Origin: Lutimaribacter pacificus
Lineage (GTDB): Bacteria > Pseudomonadota > Alphaproteobacteria > Rhodobacterales > Rhodobacteraceae
Assembly (NCBI RefSeq): GCF_900142185.1
Contig: NZ_FQZZ01000014.1
Coordinates: forward strand, 1 to 64,000
Direction: 5' to 3'
Length of the DNA stretch: 64,000 bases
Each line of letters begins with the position of its first letter. Within the stretch, counting starts at the first letter, position 1. The position numbers were made by a program, and so were the translations under genes. Below the pieces are notes generated by a model. The model was not told where the DNA came from. It searched no databases and saw nothing but the letters and a program-made list of their open reading frames with translations. This document shows positions 53,342 through 62,240 of this stretch, piece by piece.

Positions 53342-54375
53342 CGGACCGGCAAGACACCCCGCTGCACACACCGCTTTGCGACCTGCTGGGGTGCGACCAG
53401 CCCGTGCTGCTGGCCGGAATGGGCGGCGTTTCCCGTTGGGAACTGGCTGCCGCCGTGGCCAATGCGGGCGGCTACGGGATACTGGGCATGGTGCGCGAAG
53501 ACCCGGTCCTGATCGCCGCAGAGGTTACCGCGCTGCGGGGCGCGACCGACCGGCCCTTTGCCGTCAACCTGATCCCGGCGGCGACCGAGCCGCGGTTGCT
53601 CGACGCGCAGATCGCCCGCTGCCTTGATCTTGGCGTGCCGGCCTTCAGCTTTTTCTGGGACGTGATGCCGGACGTGGTGGCCCGCGTGAAACGTGCCGGT
53701 TGCCTTGTCCTGCACCAGGTCGGCACGGTCGAGGCCGCGCGGATCGCCGAAGAGGCCGGGGCGGATGTGATCATCGCGCAGGGCGCCGAGGCGGGCGGTC
53801 ACGTGCACGGGCGGCACCCGGCCTTCGGGCTGGCAGAGCAGATCCTTGCGCAGACCGACCTGCCCGTCGTCATCTCGGGCGGGATCGCAACGGGCGAGGG
53901 GCTTGCCGCCGCGCTGGCCATCGGCGCCGATGGCGTGCAATGCGGAACGGCCTTTCTGGCGACCGACGAATCCTTCGCCCACCCCTATCACAAGTCCCGC
54001 ATCGTCGATTCAACGGGCGACGACACGGTGCTGACCGATGTCTTCGTGCTGAACTGGCCCAAGGGTGCGGCAGTGCGGGTGATCGCCAACAGCGTGACCG
54101 AGGGGCTGGAAGGGCATTACCTGGGTCACGATCCCGACAGCCTGCCGCGCGAGGCCATCGCCCGCGACGGCGATCGGCCGCGCCTGCGTTTCAGCACGGA
54201 TTCGCCCCTGCGAACCACGACCGGCGATCTGGAGGCGATGGCGCTCTATGCCGGTCAGGGGGTGGGTGCGCTCAACGATGTCCCACCCGCCGCCGCGCGT
54301 CTGGACGCCATGGTCGCGCAGGCCCGCCATATCCTGAAGGGCACGGTTCGAAACGGTTTCAAGGCGATGACATGA
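53338..54375 (+). CDS. Nitronate monooxygenase-like FMN enzyme
   Basis: A 345-residue TIM-barrel flavin enzyme of the nitronate monooxygenase (2-nitropropane dioxygenase) family. It has PVLLAGMGGVSRWELAAAVANAGG shown in part as AGMGGVSRWELAAAV, the catalytic-histidine block AQGAEAGGHVHGRH, and the phosphate-binding GGIATGEGLAAALAIGADG. It oxidises nitronates. The position in an NO-response run suggests protection from nitro compounds. It has four-base overlaps on both sides. Confidence 0.88.
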   Translation: MTDRQDTPLHTPLCDLLGCDQPVLLAGMGGVSRWELAAAVANAGGYGILGMVREDPVLIAAEVTALRGATDRPFAVNLIPAATEPRLLDAQIARCLDLGVPAFSFFWDVMPDVVARVKRAGCLVLHQVGTVEAARIAEEAGADVIIAQGAEAGGHVHGRHPAFGLAEQILAQTDLPVVISGGIATGEGLAAALAIGADGVQCGTAFLATDESFAHPYHKSRIVDSTGDDTVLTDVFVLNWPKGAAVRVIANSVTEGLEGHYLGHDPDSLPREAIARDGDRPRLRFSTDSPLRTTTGDLEAMALYAGQGVGALNDVPPAAARLDAMVAQARHILKGTVRNGFKAMT

Positions 54376-55064
54376 GCGACGAATTCAAGAGCTTCCGCTG
54401 CCAAAGCGGCTTTTCCTCACCGCCCTGCTATGCCGCCGAGGTCGCACCGGATTATTTCGATCCGCTGGCCGTCGATCCCGAACAGGCACGCGACGTGGCC
54501 CGCTGGCGCAAAGCCGAACGCACCCGCCTGCGCGACGCGCGCCTGACGCTTTCGGTCGCCGAGCGCAAGGAGATCGGCGAGGCGCTGGCCGGACATCTGC
54601 GACAGGTGCTGAAAGACCGCTTCGGCGGGGCGCGGGGTATGATCTTTTCCGCCTACTGGCCGATCAAGGGCGAGCCCGACCTGCGCCCGCTGATGGCCGA
54701 TCTGCACAAGGCCGGCGTGACCGTCGCCCTGCCGCTGGTCGAAACCAGGGCGGCCCCGCTCACCTTTCGCCGCTGGACACCCGAAACCCGCATGGTGCGC
54801 GGCGACTGGAACATTCCCGTCCCACCCCCGGACGCACCCGTCGTCACGCCCGACATCGCGCTTGCCCCCCTCGTCGGCTGGACGGCGGATGGCTATCGCC
54901 TCGGCTATGGCGGCGGCTATTTCGACCGGACGCTGGCGGCGTTGAACCCGAAACCCTTTGTCATCGGCATCGGGATCAAAGCGGCGCAGCTTGCAACCAT
55001 CTACCCGCAACCCCACGACATCCCGCTCGACATCATCCTGACTGAGAACGGCTTGCGGCGATGA
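54372..55064 (+). CDS. 5-formyltetrahydrofolate cyclo-ligase with N-terminal extension
   Basis: A 230-residue MthfS-type enzyme that turns 5-formyl-THF into methenyl-THF with ATP. The catalytic domain starts near residue 43 (ARWRKAERTRLRDARL) and ends with the signature LGYGGGYFDRTLAAL. The first about 40 residues are extra and carry SPPCYAAEVAPDYF, resembling the short DUF6306 motif. The ATGA overlap with the preceding gene ties it to the NO-response run. Confidence 0.9.
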   Translation: MSDEFKSFRCQSGFSSPPCYAAEVAPDYFDPLAVDPEQARDVARWRKAERTRLRDARLTLSVAERKEIGEALAGHLRQVLKDRFGGARGMIFSAYWPIKGEPDLRPLMADLHKAGVTVALPLVETRAAPLTFRRWTPETRMVRGDWNIPVPPPDAPVVTPDIALAPLVGWTADGYRLGYGGGYFDRTLAALNPKPFVIGIGIKAAQLATIYPQPHDIPLDIILTENGLRR

Positions 55065-55098
55065 AGGGGGCCGGGCATTGCCGCCCGGCCTGCCCGCT

Positions 55099-55494
55099 TC
55101 AGCCCTGGTAATCCTCGTCCGAAACCTTCTCCATCCAGGTGACGGGGCTGCCGTCGATGCTTTCCTGGATGGCAATGTGGCTCATGGCCGTTTCCGGCGA
55201 GGCACCATGCCAGTGCTTTTCATCGGCGGGAAACCAGACGACATCGCCCTGGCTGATTTCCTCGACCGGCCCGCCCTCGCGCTGGACGCGGCCGCGCCCG
55301 AAGGTCACGATCAGTGTCTGGCCCGCCGGATGAGTGTGCCACGCGGTGCGCGCGCCGGGCTCAAACGTGACATGCGCGCCGCCCGCGCGCCCCGGCTCTT
55401 CGGCGGTGAACAGCGGGTCGATGCGCACGGTGCCGGTGAAATACTCCTCGGGGCCGGGGGCCGAAGGGGTGGTGCCTGAACGGATGATCTTCAT
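55099..55494 (-). CDS. Cupin-domain protein
   Basis: A 131-residue single-domain cupin with metal-binding motifs [17 protein letters not shown] and [15 protein letters not shown]. Such proteins include small oxidases and isomerases. It is the last gene of a minus-strand run with the F420-reductase-like and carboxymuconolactone decarboxylase genes, and shares their likely LysR control. Confidence 0.9.
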   Translation of the reverse strand: MKIIRSGTTPSAPGPEEYFTGTVRIDPLFTAEEPGRAGGAHVTFEPGARTAWHTHPAGQTLIVTFGRGRVQREGGPVEEISQGDVVWFPADEKHWHGASPETAMSHIAIQESIDGSPVTWMEKVSDEDYQG

Positions 55495-55521
55495 TGTCAG
55501 CTCCTTGGGTTTGCCACGGGA

Positions 55522-56160
55522 TCAGTTCCGCAGCTTTTCGAAACGATAGGTCAGCGCCGGGCCGCCGGGCTGGCCATAGGCCAGTTCCGCCGTGACCATG
55601 GCGAAGGGTTCGACGAAACGTGCGGCGCGCAAACCGCCCGCCTCCAGCGGCTCGAAACCGATGTCTCGGATCAGATCGTGCGCGACCTCCCTGGCCCCCG
55701 CATCGTCGCCATAGACCAGCAGATGCGGGCGCGGTGCCCGGTCCTTGCGGGCAAAGACGCCGGCAAAGCTTTCCGACGGGCTGGTGTTGAAGCACGACAC
55801 CCAGCGGGCATCGGGGCGCAGTCGCGCCAGTTCCTCGGCCCCCGAGGTGGTGGTGCCCACGACGAGATCGGTGTTGCTTTCGTCCAGCGGTACGCAGCAA
55901 TTCAGCACGACCTGCCCGGCAAGATCGCCCGCCTGCTCCAGCACGTCGCCAATGCGCGACCAGTGCACAGCCAGCAATATCGCATCCGCGCCCCGCACAG
56001 CCTCGGCGACGGAACCGCTGGCCGCGTTTGCGTCACGGGCCAGCCGCTCCAGCTTCGTCGCACTGCGCGCATAGGCGAAGGTCACGTCATGCCCGCAACG
56101 CGCCCAGAGCGTGCCCAGCTTGCCCCCCATCAGACCCGATCCGAGTATGCCGATCTTCAT
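55522..56160 (-). CDS. NADPH-dependent F420 reductase-like protein
   Basis: A 212-residue protein with an N-terminal NAD(P)-binding motif MKIGILGSGLMGGKLGTLWA and ADAILLAVHWSRIGDVL. The family is called F420 reductase-like, but this group of bacteria does not generally use F420, so it probably acts on another substrate. It is 17 bp from the preceding gene and 27 bp from the cupin gene. Confidence 0.85.
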   Translation of the reverse strand: MKIGILGSGLMGGKLGTLWARCGHDVTFAYARSATKLERLARDANAASGSVAEAVRGADAILLAVHWSRIGDVLEQAGDLAGQVVLNCCVPLDESNTDLVVGTTTSGAEELARLRPDARWVSCFNTSPSESFAGVFARKDRAPRPHLLVYGDDAGAREVAHDLIRDIGFEPLEAGGLRAARFVEPFAMVTAELAYGQPGGPALTYRFEKLRN

Positions 56161-56177
56161 CGCGGTTCTCCTTCACG

Positions 56178-56939
56178 TCATTCAGCGCGAGCTTCAAAGA
56201 CCTGTTTCGCCACCGGCAGGGCAGAGAATACCCTGGGCCAGCCGGTATAGAAGGCCAGATGCGATAGCATCGCACCTGCTTCCGCCTGCGTCAGCCCGTT
56301 ATCCATGGCGCGGTTCAGGTGGAACGTCATCTGCTCGGGCTGGCCCGCCGCGATCAGGGCGGCGACGGTGACAAGGCTGCGGTCGCGCGGTTCCAGCCCC
56401 GGACGCAGCCACAGATCACGGAACAGCAGTTCACGGGTGTTGTCCACGACACCCATGCTGACATTGCCGAAGTTGCCGCGAACGGTCTCTTCCCGCGCGG
56501 CCTCGGCCGCCTCGTCCAGCGGCAGCAGTTCGGGATCGACCGCCGGCAGGTCGTCTGCGGTCACGCCGCGGTCCTCGAACACGGGCGCGACGGCGCGGGC
56601 GGCCGCGGTGGCATTGCCCCAACCGCTGTAAAAAGCGAGATGCGTGATGGTTTCCGAAATCTCGGCCGGGGTCACACCGGCATCCAGCGCCAGCGCCGCA
56701 TGGTCGGCCAGATTGTCGGCTTCGTGCCGCGTCATCAAGGCGGCGAAGGTGACAAGCGCCCGGTCACGGCTCGAAAGCGCCTGCCCTTGCCAGACAGTGC
56801 CGAACAGATCGTTATTGGAATAGGATTCGAGCGCGGGGGCCACGCGGCCAACGGCGTCCGGCAGGGTGCTTGAGAAATCCTGCGCCGCGGCGGTACCGAC
56901 AGTCAGGGCGATGGCGGAGGCGGTGAGGAGGGTTTTCAT
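56178..56939 (-). CDS. Exported carboxymuconolactone decarboxylase family protein
   Basis: A 253-residue protein with two carboxymuconolactone decarboxylase repeats, seen as SSRDRALVTFAALMTRHEAD and EPRDRSLVTVAALIAAGQPEQ broken at the repeat core. A signal peptide covers about residues 1-19, ending AAAQDF, so it is probably periplasmic. The CxxC motif of AhpD is absent. It is the first gene of a minus-strand operon whose upstream gap holds a LysR-type site at 57023-57037. Confidence 0.88.
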   Translation of the reverse strand: MKTLLTASAIALTVGTAAAQDFSSTLPDAVGRVAPALESYSNNDLFGTVWQGQALSSRDRALVTFAALMTRHEADNLADHAALALDAGVTPAEISETITHLAFYSGWGNATAAARAVAPVFEDRGVTADDLPAVDPELLPLDEAAEAAREETVRGNFGNVSMGVVDNTRELLFRDLWLRPGLEPRDRSLVTVAALIAAGQPEQMTFHLNRAMDNGLTQAEAGAMLSHLAFYTGWPRVFSALPVAKQVFEARAE

Positions 56940-57021
56940 CGGGAACTCCTTTGCATTGCAGCTACCCGACCAATGTGGCCCTTCCCGGCCCGATCTTAAT
57001 GGCCGGTCAAATCACCTCGCC

Positions 57022-57038
57022 CATGAGTCCGGCTCATG
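57022..57038. promoter_or_regulatory. LysR-type site upstream of the CMD operon
   Basis: CATGAG-TCCGG-CTCATG is a perfect inverted repeat containing ATGAG-N5-CTCAT with T-N11-A spacing. It lies in the gap between the lysR stop and the CMD-family start. Two weaker copies lie on the other side of lysR. Confidence 0.55.
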
Positions 57039-57043
57039 AATGG

Positions 57044-57940
57044 TCATCCCCGCTCGTGCAGCGCGTCCAGCACCACCTGAAAGGCCGAGGACGACCGCAG
57101 GCGGCTGGGGTAGTAGAGATGGAAGCCGGGGAAATAGGGCGAATAGCTGTCCAGGCAGGTCTGCAAGGCGCCCGCGGCAAGATGGTCCGCTGCCAGCCGC
57201 TCGGGCACCAGCGCCAGCCCGTGCCCGTCCAGCGCCGCACGCAGGACCAGGTTTATCGTGTTGAAACAGGTTTGCCCCCGCACCTTGACGCGAATTTCAT
57301 CGCCCTTCTCATCCTCGAATTCCCAGGCATAAAGCGCGCCGTGATTGGACAGCCGCAGGTTCACACAGCGATGATCGCCCAGATCCTGCGGGGTTTGCGG
57401 AATGCCGTTGACCTCGAAATACTGCGGCGTGCCAACACAAACCATCCGCTCCTCCGGGCCGATCCGCATCGAGATCATGCCGTCGCTTACCTGATCGCCA
57501 TAGCGCACGCCGGCATCGCATTGCGAACTGGCGAGGTCGGTATAGCCGTAGTCCACCACGAATTCGAGATTGACCGATGGATAGTCCTTCAGAACAGGCG
57601 AAAGCTTGGGCCAGAGCAGGGACTCGATCGCATATTCCACCGCGACGATCCGCACAGTGCCGGTGGGCCGGTCGCACGCCTCGTTCAGTGCCTCCAGCCG
57701 CGCCTCGATCTTTTCAAAGCACGGCGTCAGAGTGGCAAGCAGATCCTCACCCTCCAGCGTCGGGGCAACGGACCGGGTCGTGCGGGTCAAAAGCCGCAGG
57801 CCAAGGCGTGTCTCCAACCCCTTGATCGTATGGCTGAGCGCGGATTGCGAGACGTTAAGCCGCGCGGCAGCACGGGTAAAGCTGCGTTCCTCCGCCACCG
57901 TGGCCAGCGCGATCAGATCGTTGATATTTTCTCGAAGCAT
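57044..57940 (-). CDS. LysR-family transcriptional regulator
   Basis: A 298-residue LysR regulator with helix-turn-helix in SFTRAAARLNVSQSALSHTI and the two-lobed sensor domain behind. The ATG at 57940 is preferred since AGGG lies upstream and the usual N-terminus begins there; a frame extends to 57973. It lies between two operons that it may control through the three related ATGAG-N5-CTCAT sites. Confidence 0.92.
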   Translation of the reverse strand: MLRENINDLIALATVAEERSFTRAAARLNVSQSALSHTIKGLETRLGLRLLTRTTRSVAPTLEGEDLLATLTPCFEKIEARLEALNEACDRPTGTVRIVAVEYAIESLLWPKLSPVLKDYPSVNLEFVVDYGYTDLASSQCDAGVRYGDQVSDGMISMRIGPEERMVCVGTPQYFEVNGIPQTPQDLGDHRCVNLRLSNHGALYAWEFEDEKGDEIRVKVRGQTCFNTINLVLRAALDGHGLALVPERLAADHLAAGALQTCLDSYSPYFPGFHLYYPSRLRSSSAFQVVLDALHERG

Positions 57941-57992
57941 GAGGGATGCCCTGATCTGCTGGTCGACGATCATCTTGCTTTCTTCAGGATAT

Positions 57993-58125
57993 ATGCGCAG
58001 GGCTCATCAGTCCATGCATTGTGCAATCACAAATCGCGGCGTCGGGCGGATCGGGCGATAGAGCCCCTATCGGACCATGCGCATACCACGCAGACCACAC
58101 CGCCCGATTGATGAACCATACTCAT
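57993..58125. promoter_or_regulatory. Two LysR-type sites in lysR-cyclophilin gap
   Basis: ATGCG-CAGGG-CTCAT at 57993-58007 and ATGAA-CCATA-CTCAT at 58111-58125 resemble the ATGAG-TCCGG-CTCAT repeat at 57023-57037, all with T-N11-A spacing. They flank the divergent starts of lysR and the cyclophilin-like gene. Confidence 0.5.
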
Positions 58126-58215
58126 GAGCGGATGTACGCGCCGGGGGATAATCTTTCGGGCACGGTGACCTAGATTGCAATCAGACCGAACAGGAACCGA
58201 AGAAGGACCGCACCG

Positions 58216-58680
58216 ATGTTCCGACACGTCGCAAGACCCATCCGAACGGCTTTGGCGGCCTGCATTCTTCTGCCCGTCCTGGCTCTGGCCCAGATCGCGC
58301 AATCGCAAACAACGGGAGACACCGGCATGACCAAGATTCATGTAATCGTCGGAAACGAAACGCTGAGCGCGACGCTGGACGATACGCAAGTCGCCCGCGA
58401 CTTTGCCGCGCTCCTGCCGCTCGAGCTGAGCCTGAGCGACTATCACGCCACCGAAAAGGTCGCCGACCTGCCGCGCAAGCTCGATATCAGCGGCGCGCCC
58501 GACAGTTACACGCCGAAGGCGGGCGACATCACGCATTACGCGCCATGGGGCAACCTGGCGATCTTCTACAAACCGTTCCAGACCTCGCGGGGCCTTGTCC
58601 GGCTTGGGGAATTCGACGGGCCGATGGACGCGCTGATGCAGGATGGCGCCTTTCCGGTCCGCATCGAACTGGCCGAATAG
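58216..58680 (+). CDS. Exported cyclophilin-like fold protein
   Basis: A 154-residue protein of the cyclophilin-like fold family. An N-terminal signal segment (about residues 8-28) precedes the domain, in which IHVIVGNETLSATLDDTQVA, DITHYAPWGNLAIFYKPF and LVRLGEFDGPMDAL are typical. Isomerase activity is not certain for this family. It is followed by an SDR gene 47 bp downstream on the same strand, and is divergent from lysR. Confidence 0.85.
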   Translation: MFRHVARPIRTALAACILLPVLALAQIAQSQTTGDTGMTKIHVIVGNETLSATLDDTQVARDFAALLPLELSLSDYHATEKVADLPRKLDISGAPDSYTPKAGDITHYAPWGNLAIFYKPFQTSRGLVRLGEFDGPMDALMQDGAFPVRIELAE

Positions 58681-58727
58681 ACCCACAGTAAACAGGTGCG
58701 CCAGCGCCAAACTTCAAGGAAAATACC

Positions 58728-59480
58728 ATGACCGACAATATCACCGGCAAGACCGTTATCATCACCGGTGCCTCCTCCGGCATCGGCGAGGCGACCGCCA
58801 GGTTGCTGGCTGCGAAGGGCGCCAATGTCGTTCTCGGCGCACGCCGGGCCGACAAGCTGCAGCAGATCGCGGACGCAATCGAAAGCGCCGGGGGCAACGC
58901 CGCCTGGCAGGAACTGGACGTGACCGACCCGGCCCGGAATGACGCTATGGTCACACTCGCCAAGGATACCTATGGCGGCGTCGACGCCATCTTCCTCAAT
59001 GCCGGGCTGATGCCCAGCAGCCCGGTTTCCGCCCTGAAGACCAACGAATGGAACCGGATGGTCGATGTGAACATCAAGGGCGTGCTGAACGGTGTCGCGG
59101 CCGTCATGCCGACCTTCACCGCGCAGAAATCCGGCCATATCCTTGCCGTGTCCTCGGTCGCGGGGCTCAAGAACTACCCTGGTGCGGCGGTCTATGGCGG
59201 CACCAAGTGGTTCGTGCGCAACTTCATGGAAGTGCTGCGGATGGAATCCGCCACCGAAGGCACCAACATCCGCACCGCAACGCTCTATCCGGCGGCGATC
59301 AACACCGAACTTCTCGGCACGATCACCGACCAGCAGACCGCCGAGGGCATGAAGGGCCTTTACGATACGTTCGGCATCTCGCCCGACCGGATCGCCGATG
59401 TGGTGGCCTTCGCGCTGAACCTGCCGGCCGACACCACGGTCAACGAATTCACCGTGGGCCCGGCCAACCAGCCCTGGTGA
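58728..59480 (+). CDS. Short-chain dehydrogenase/reductase
   Basis: A 250-residue classical SDR. It has the nucleotide-binding TVIITGASSGIGEATARLLA, LNAGLMPSSP, the catalytic serine in AVSSVAGLKNYPGAAVYGGTKW with the Tyr-x3-Lys, and normal length. It reduces or oxidises small alcohols with NAD(P)H. The substrate is unknown. It probably shares the LysR-controlled operon with the cyclophilin-like gene. Confidence 0.93.
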   Translation: MTDNITGKTVIITGASSGIGEATARLLAAKGANVVLGARRADKLQQIADAIESAGGNAAWQELDVTDPARNDAMVTLAKDTYGGVDAIFLNAGLMPSSPVSALKTNEWNRMVDVNIKGVLNGVAAVMPTFTAQKSGHILAVSSVAGLKNYPGAAVYGGTKWFVRNFMEVLRMESATEGTNIRTATLYPAAINTELLGTITDQQTAEGMKGLYDTFGISPDRIADVVAFALNLPADTTVNEFTVGPANQPW

Positions 59481-59542
59481 CTTTTCTCCTCCGTTGGCGG
59501 GGCCGCAATCGGGCTTGAAAGCCACGGACCATCGAAACCGGA

Positions 59543-59571
59543 GCGCGCGGCGACAGCGATACGCCGCGCGC
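59543..59571. terminator. Strong hairpin between SDR and lpd genes
   Basis: GCGCGCGGCG and CGCCGCGCGC form a perfect ten-base-pair stem with a nine-base loop between convergent genes, followed by ATTTCG. It is a likely bidirectional terminator. Confidence 0.7.
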
Positions 59572-59600
59572 ATTTCGTGGTGGGAATACCCCGGGCCGCA

Positions 59601-60959
59601 TCAGGTGTGAAGAGCACGCCCCAGCGCCTTGAGGCAGGCCTCCTGAATGGTCTCCGACTGGGTCGGGTGTGCACAGATCGTCGCCGCGAGGTCCTCAAGA
59701 CGGGCGCCCATCTCGATGGCCAGGGCAAAGCCCGCCGAAAGTTCCGACACACCCGCGCCGACCGCCTGAAGCCCCAGAACCGCATGATCGCTTTCGCGCC
59801 AGACGACGCGCAGGAAGCCGTCATCGCGTTCGGTCGTCAGCGCGCGGCCATTGGCGGCAAAGGGAAACTGGGTCGCGGTGGTGCCCTCGATCTCGTCGGG
59901 AAGCGCGCCGCAGGTCACGATCTCGGGGTCGGTGAAACAGACCGCCGGAATGGCAAGCCGGTCCCAGACCTCAGACTGCCCCGCGATCCGGGCGGCGACC
60001 ATGTCGCCCTGCGCCATGGCCCGGTGCGCAAGCATCGGGTCGCCGGTCACATCGCCGATGGCGTGGATGCCGCGCATCGACGTCTGGCACCCCCGGTCGA
60101 CGCGGATGAATGCGCCATCCCTGGTCAGGCCCAGTTCGTCGATCCCGACACCGTCGGTGCGCGGCCTGCGCCCGACCGCCACAAGCACCTTCTCGGCCTC
60201 GACATCGCCGTTACTGGTTTTCAGCACCCCGTCGTCATGGGACAGCGCCTTTGTGCCGGTCATTACCGTGATACCAAGCGCCTCAAGCCGGCTGGCGACC
60301 GGACGGGTCAGCGCGCTGTCATAGGACGGGAGAATGCGATCTTCGCCTTCGACCACCGTGACACGAGCGCCGAGCTTGGCGAAGGCGGTGCCGAGTTCCA
60401 GCCCGATATACCCACCGCCGACCACGGCAAGCGAGCCGGGAACGCTGGTCAGCGCCAGCGCCTCGGTCGATGACAGGATATCGCCGCCGAAAGGCAGCGC
60501 GGGAATCTCAAGCGGGGCCGATCCGGTCGCTATGACGATATGTTCGGCCCTTGCAGTCACCGTTCCGTCCGCGCCGTCGATGCGCACGGTCTTGCCGTCA
60601 AGAAACCGGGCCTGCCCGGAAACCACCCGGACCCCGGCCTTGCGCAACAGCCCCGCAACGCCCGAAGTCAGGCGTTCGACGATCCCGTCCTTCCAGGCCA
60701 TCGTGCGCGCCAGGTCGATATCCGGTGCGCCTGCGCTGATGCCCAAAGGGCCGGCCCCCACGACGGCGATCTTGTGAAACTCATCCGCCGCGTGGATCAG
60801 CGCCTTGGAGGGGATGCACCCGACATTGAGGCATGTGCCGCCCGGATTGCCCGCGTCCACGATGACGGTATCCACACCAAGCTGCCCCGCCCGGATCGCA
60901 CAGACATAACCGCCGGGACCGGCACCAATGACCAGAAGTTTGCATTTGATATCCGACAT
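59601..60959 (-). CDS. lpdA: Dihydrolipoyl dehydrogenase (E3)
   Basis: A 452-residue FAD enzyme that reoxidises dihydrolipoamide with NAD+. It has LLVIGAGPGGYVCAIRAGQLG, the redox-active disulfide in GGTCLNVGCIPSKAL, LAVVGGGYIGLELGTAFAKLG for NAD binding, and the C-terminal catalytic His-x4-Glu region AHPTQSETIQEA. It is the last gene of the branched-chain dehydrogenase operon, one base after the E2 gene. Confidence 0.96.
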   Translation of the reverse strand: MSDIKCKLLVIGAGPGGYVCAIRAGQLGVDTVIVDAGNPGGTCLNVGCIPSKALIHAADEFHKIAVVGAGPLGISAGAPDIDLARTMAWKDGIVERLTSGVAGLLRKAGVRVVSGQARFLDGKTVRIDGADGTVTARAEHIVIATGSAPLEIPALPFGGDILSSTEALALTSVPGSLAVVGGGYIGLELGTAFAKLGARVTVVEGEDRILPSYDSALTRPVASRLEALGITVMTGTKALSHDDGVLKTSNGDVEAEKVLVAVGRRPRTDGVGIDELGLTRDGAFIRVDRGCQTSMRGIHAIGDVTGDPMLAHRAMAQGDMVAARIAGQSEVWDRLAIPAVCFTDPEIVTCGALPDEIEGTTATQFPFAANGRALTTERDDGFLRVVWRESDHAVLGLQAVGAGVSELSAGFALAIEMGARLEDLAATICAHPTQSETIQEACLKALGRALHT

Positions 60960-62237
60960 TCAACCCTCGACAAAAAGCATGGCCGGGTTCTCCAGCAGGT
61001 CTTTCAGTTTCTGGACGAAAACGGCGGCATCCCAGCCGTCGATCACCCGGTGATCGAACGAGCACGACAGGTTCATCATCTTTACCGGGCGAAAATCCTG
61101 CCCGTCCCAGACCGGGCGGATCTGCATCTTGTTGACGCCGACGATCGCAACCTCGGGATAGTTGATGATCGGCGTCGTCGCCAGCGCGCCCAAAGGCCCC
61201 AGCGAGGTGATGGTGATCGTTCCGCCCGACAGCTCGTCGCGCGTGGCGGTGCCGTCGCGGGCCGCACCCGCAAGCCGGGCGACCTCGCCGGCATTGTCCC
61301 ACAGGTTGCCGGCCTCGGCATGACGGACGACCGGCACGCTCAGCCCCGAGGGCGTTTGTGTGGCGATGCCGATATGCACGCCGCCATGCCGGTGCAATAC
61401 GTTTTCCTCGTCGTCGAACCGGGCGTTCAGGTCTGGTTGTTCGCGCACCGCCTCGACGATGGCACGCATCAGGAACGGCAGAAGCGTCAGCTTGGGCCGT
61501 GCGTCCTTGTGCTTGTGGTTCAATGCGGCACGCAACTCTTCCAGCGCCTGCATCTCGACCTCTTCGACGATGGTGATATGCGGTATCCGGCTTTTGGACA
61601 GCTGCATCTTTTCCGCAATCATCCGGCGCATCCCGATGATGCGCACATCTTCGACCCCGGTATTGCGCCCGCGTGTGACCGACCCGTGCCGGACCCCGCC
61701 CGAGGAAATCCAGTTGTCCAGGTCCTCGTGCAGGATGCGCCCGGCAGGTCCGCTCCCCGGCACGTGCCGCAGATCCACACCGGCCTCGCGCGCACGCGCG
61801 CGCACCGAAGGCGCGGCAAGGGGCCGGGTGCCCGCCGCGCGCTCGGTGGTAGGTTTGGGGCGGCGGGATGCCGGTTTCGGCGGCTCTGCCGGCTCGGCGA
61901 CCGGGGCCGCCTCGGGCTCCGGCTCCGGTGTCGCCGTATCGTCCGGCGCATCCCCGGCCTCGTCGCGCGGCGCGGGCTCCGTCACGTTTCCCGCTCCTGC
62001 AACTTCGATCCGCACCAGGACGGCACCGACCGGGATCACGTCACCGATCTCGCCGCCAAGCGCCAGCACCTTGCCCGCCACCGATGACGGGATTTCCACG
62101 GCGGCCTTGTCGGTCATCACCACGGCCAGCACATCGTCTTCCTGCACCATATCTCCGGGCGAGACATGCCACTCGGTCAGTTCCGCCTCTGCGACCCCTT
62201 CACCCACATCGGGCAGGCGGGTTTCGTAAACTCCCAC
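60960..62237 (-). CDS. bkdB: Branched-chain 2-oxoacid dehydrogenase E2 (dihydrolipoamide acyltransferase)
   Basis: A 425-residue E2 acyltransferase. One N-terminal lipoyl domain has VLAVVMTDKAAVEIPSSV with the lipoylated lysine. An Ala/Pro-rich linker, an E3-binding domain (APSVRARAREAGVDLRHVPGSGPAGRI, in part) and the catalytic domain follow, with active-site SFDHRVIDGWDAAVF. The gene order E1a-E1b-E2-E3 and sequence type fit the branched-chain complex rather than pyruvate dehydrogenase. Confidence 0.93.
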   Translation of the reverse strand: MGVYETRLPDVGEGVAEAELTEWHVSPGDMVQEDDVLAVVMTDKAAVEIPSSVAGKVLALGGEIGDVIPVGAVLVRIEVAGAGNVTEPAPRDEAGDAPDDTATPEPEPEAAPVAEPAEPPKPASRRPKPTTERAAGTRPLAAPSVRARAREAGVDLRHVPGSGPAGRILHEDLDNWISSGGVRHGSVTRGRNTGVEDVRIIGMRRMIAEKMQLSKSRIPHITIVEEVEMQALEELRAALNHKHKDARPKLTLLPFLMRAIVEAVREQPDLNARFDDEENVLHRHGGVHIGIATQTPSGLSVPVVRHAEAGNLWDNAGEVARLAGAARDGTATRDELSGGTITITSLGPLGALATTPIINYPEVAIVGVNKMQIRPVWDGQDFRPVKMMNLSCSFDHRVIDGWDAAVFVQKLKDLLENPAMLFVEG

Positions 62238-62240
62238 GGA

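Noticed and set aside
59601-62237. Plus-strand frames across lpdA and bkdB
   Set aside because: They are low-complexity shadows of two certain minus-strand genes.
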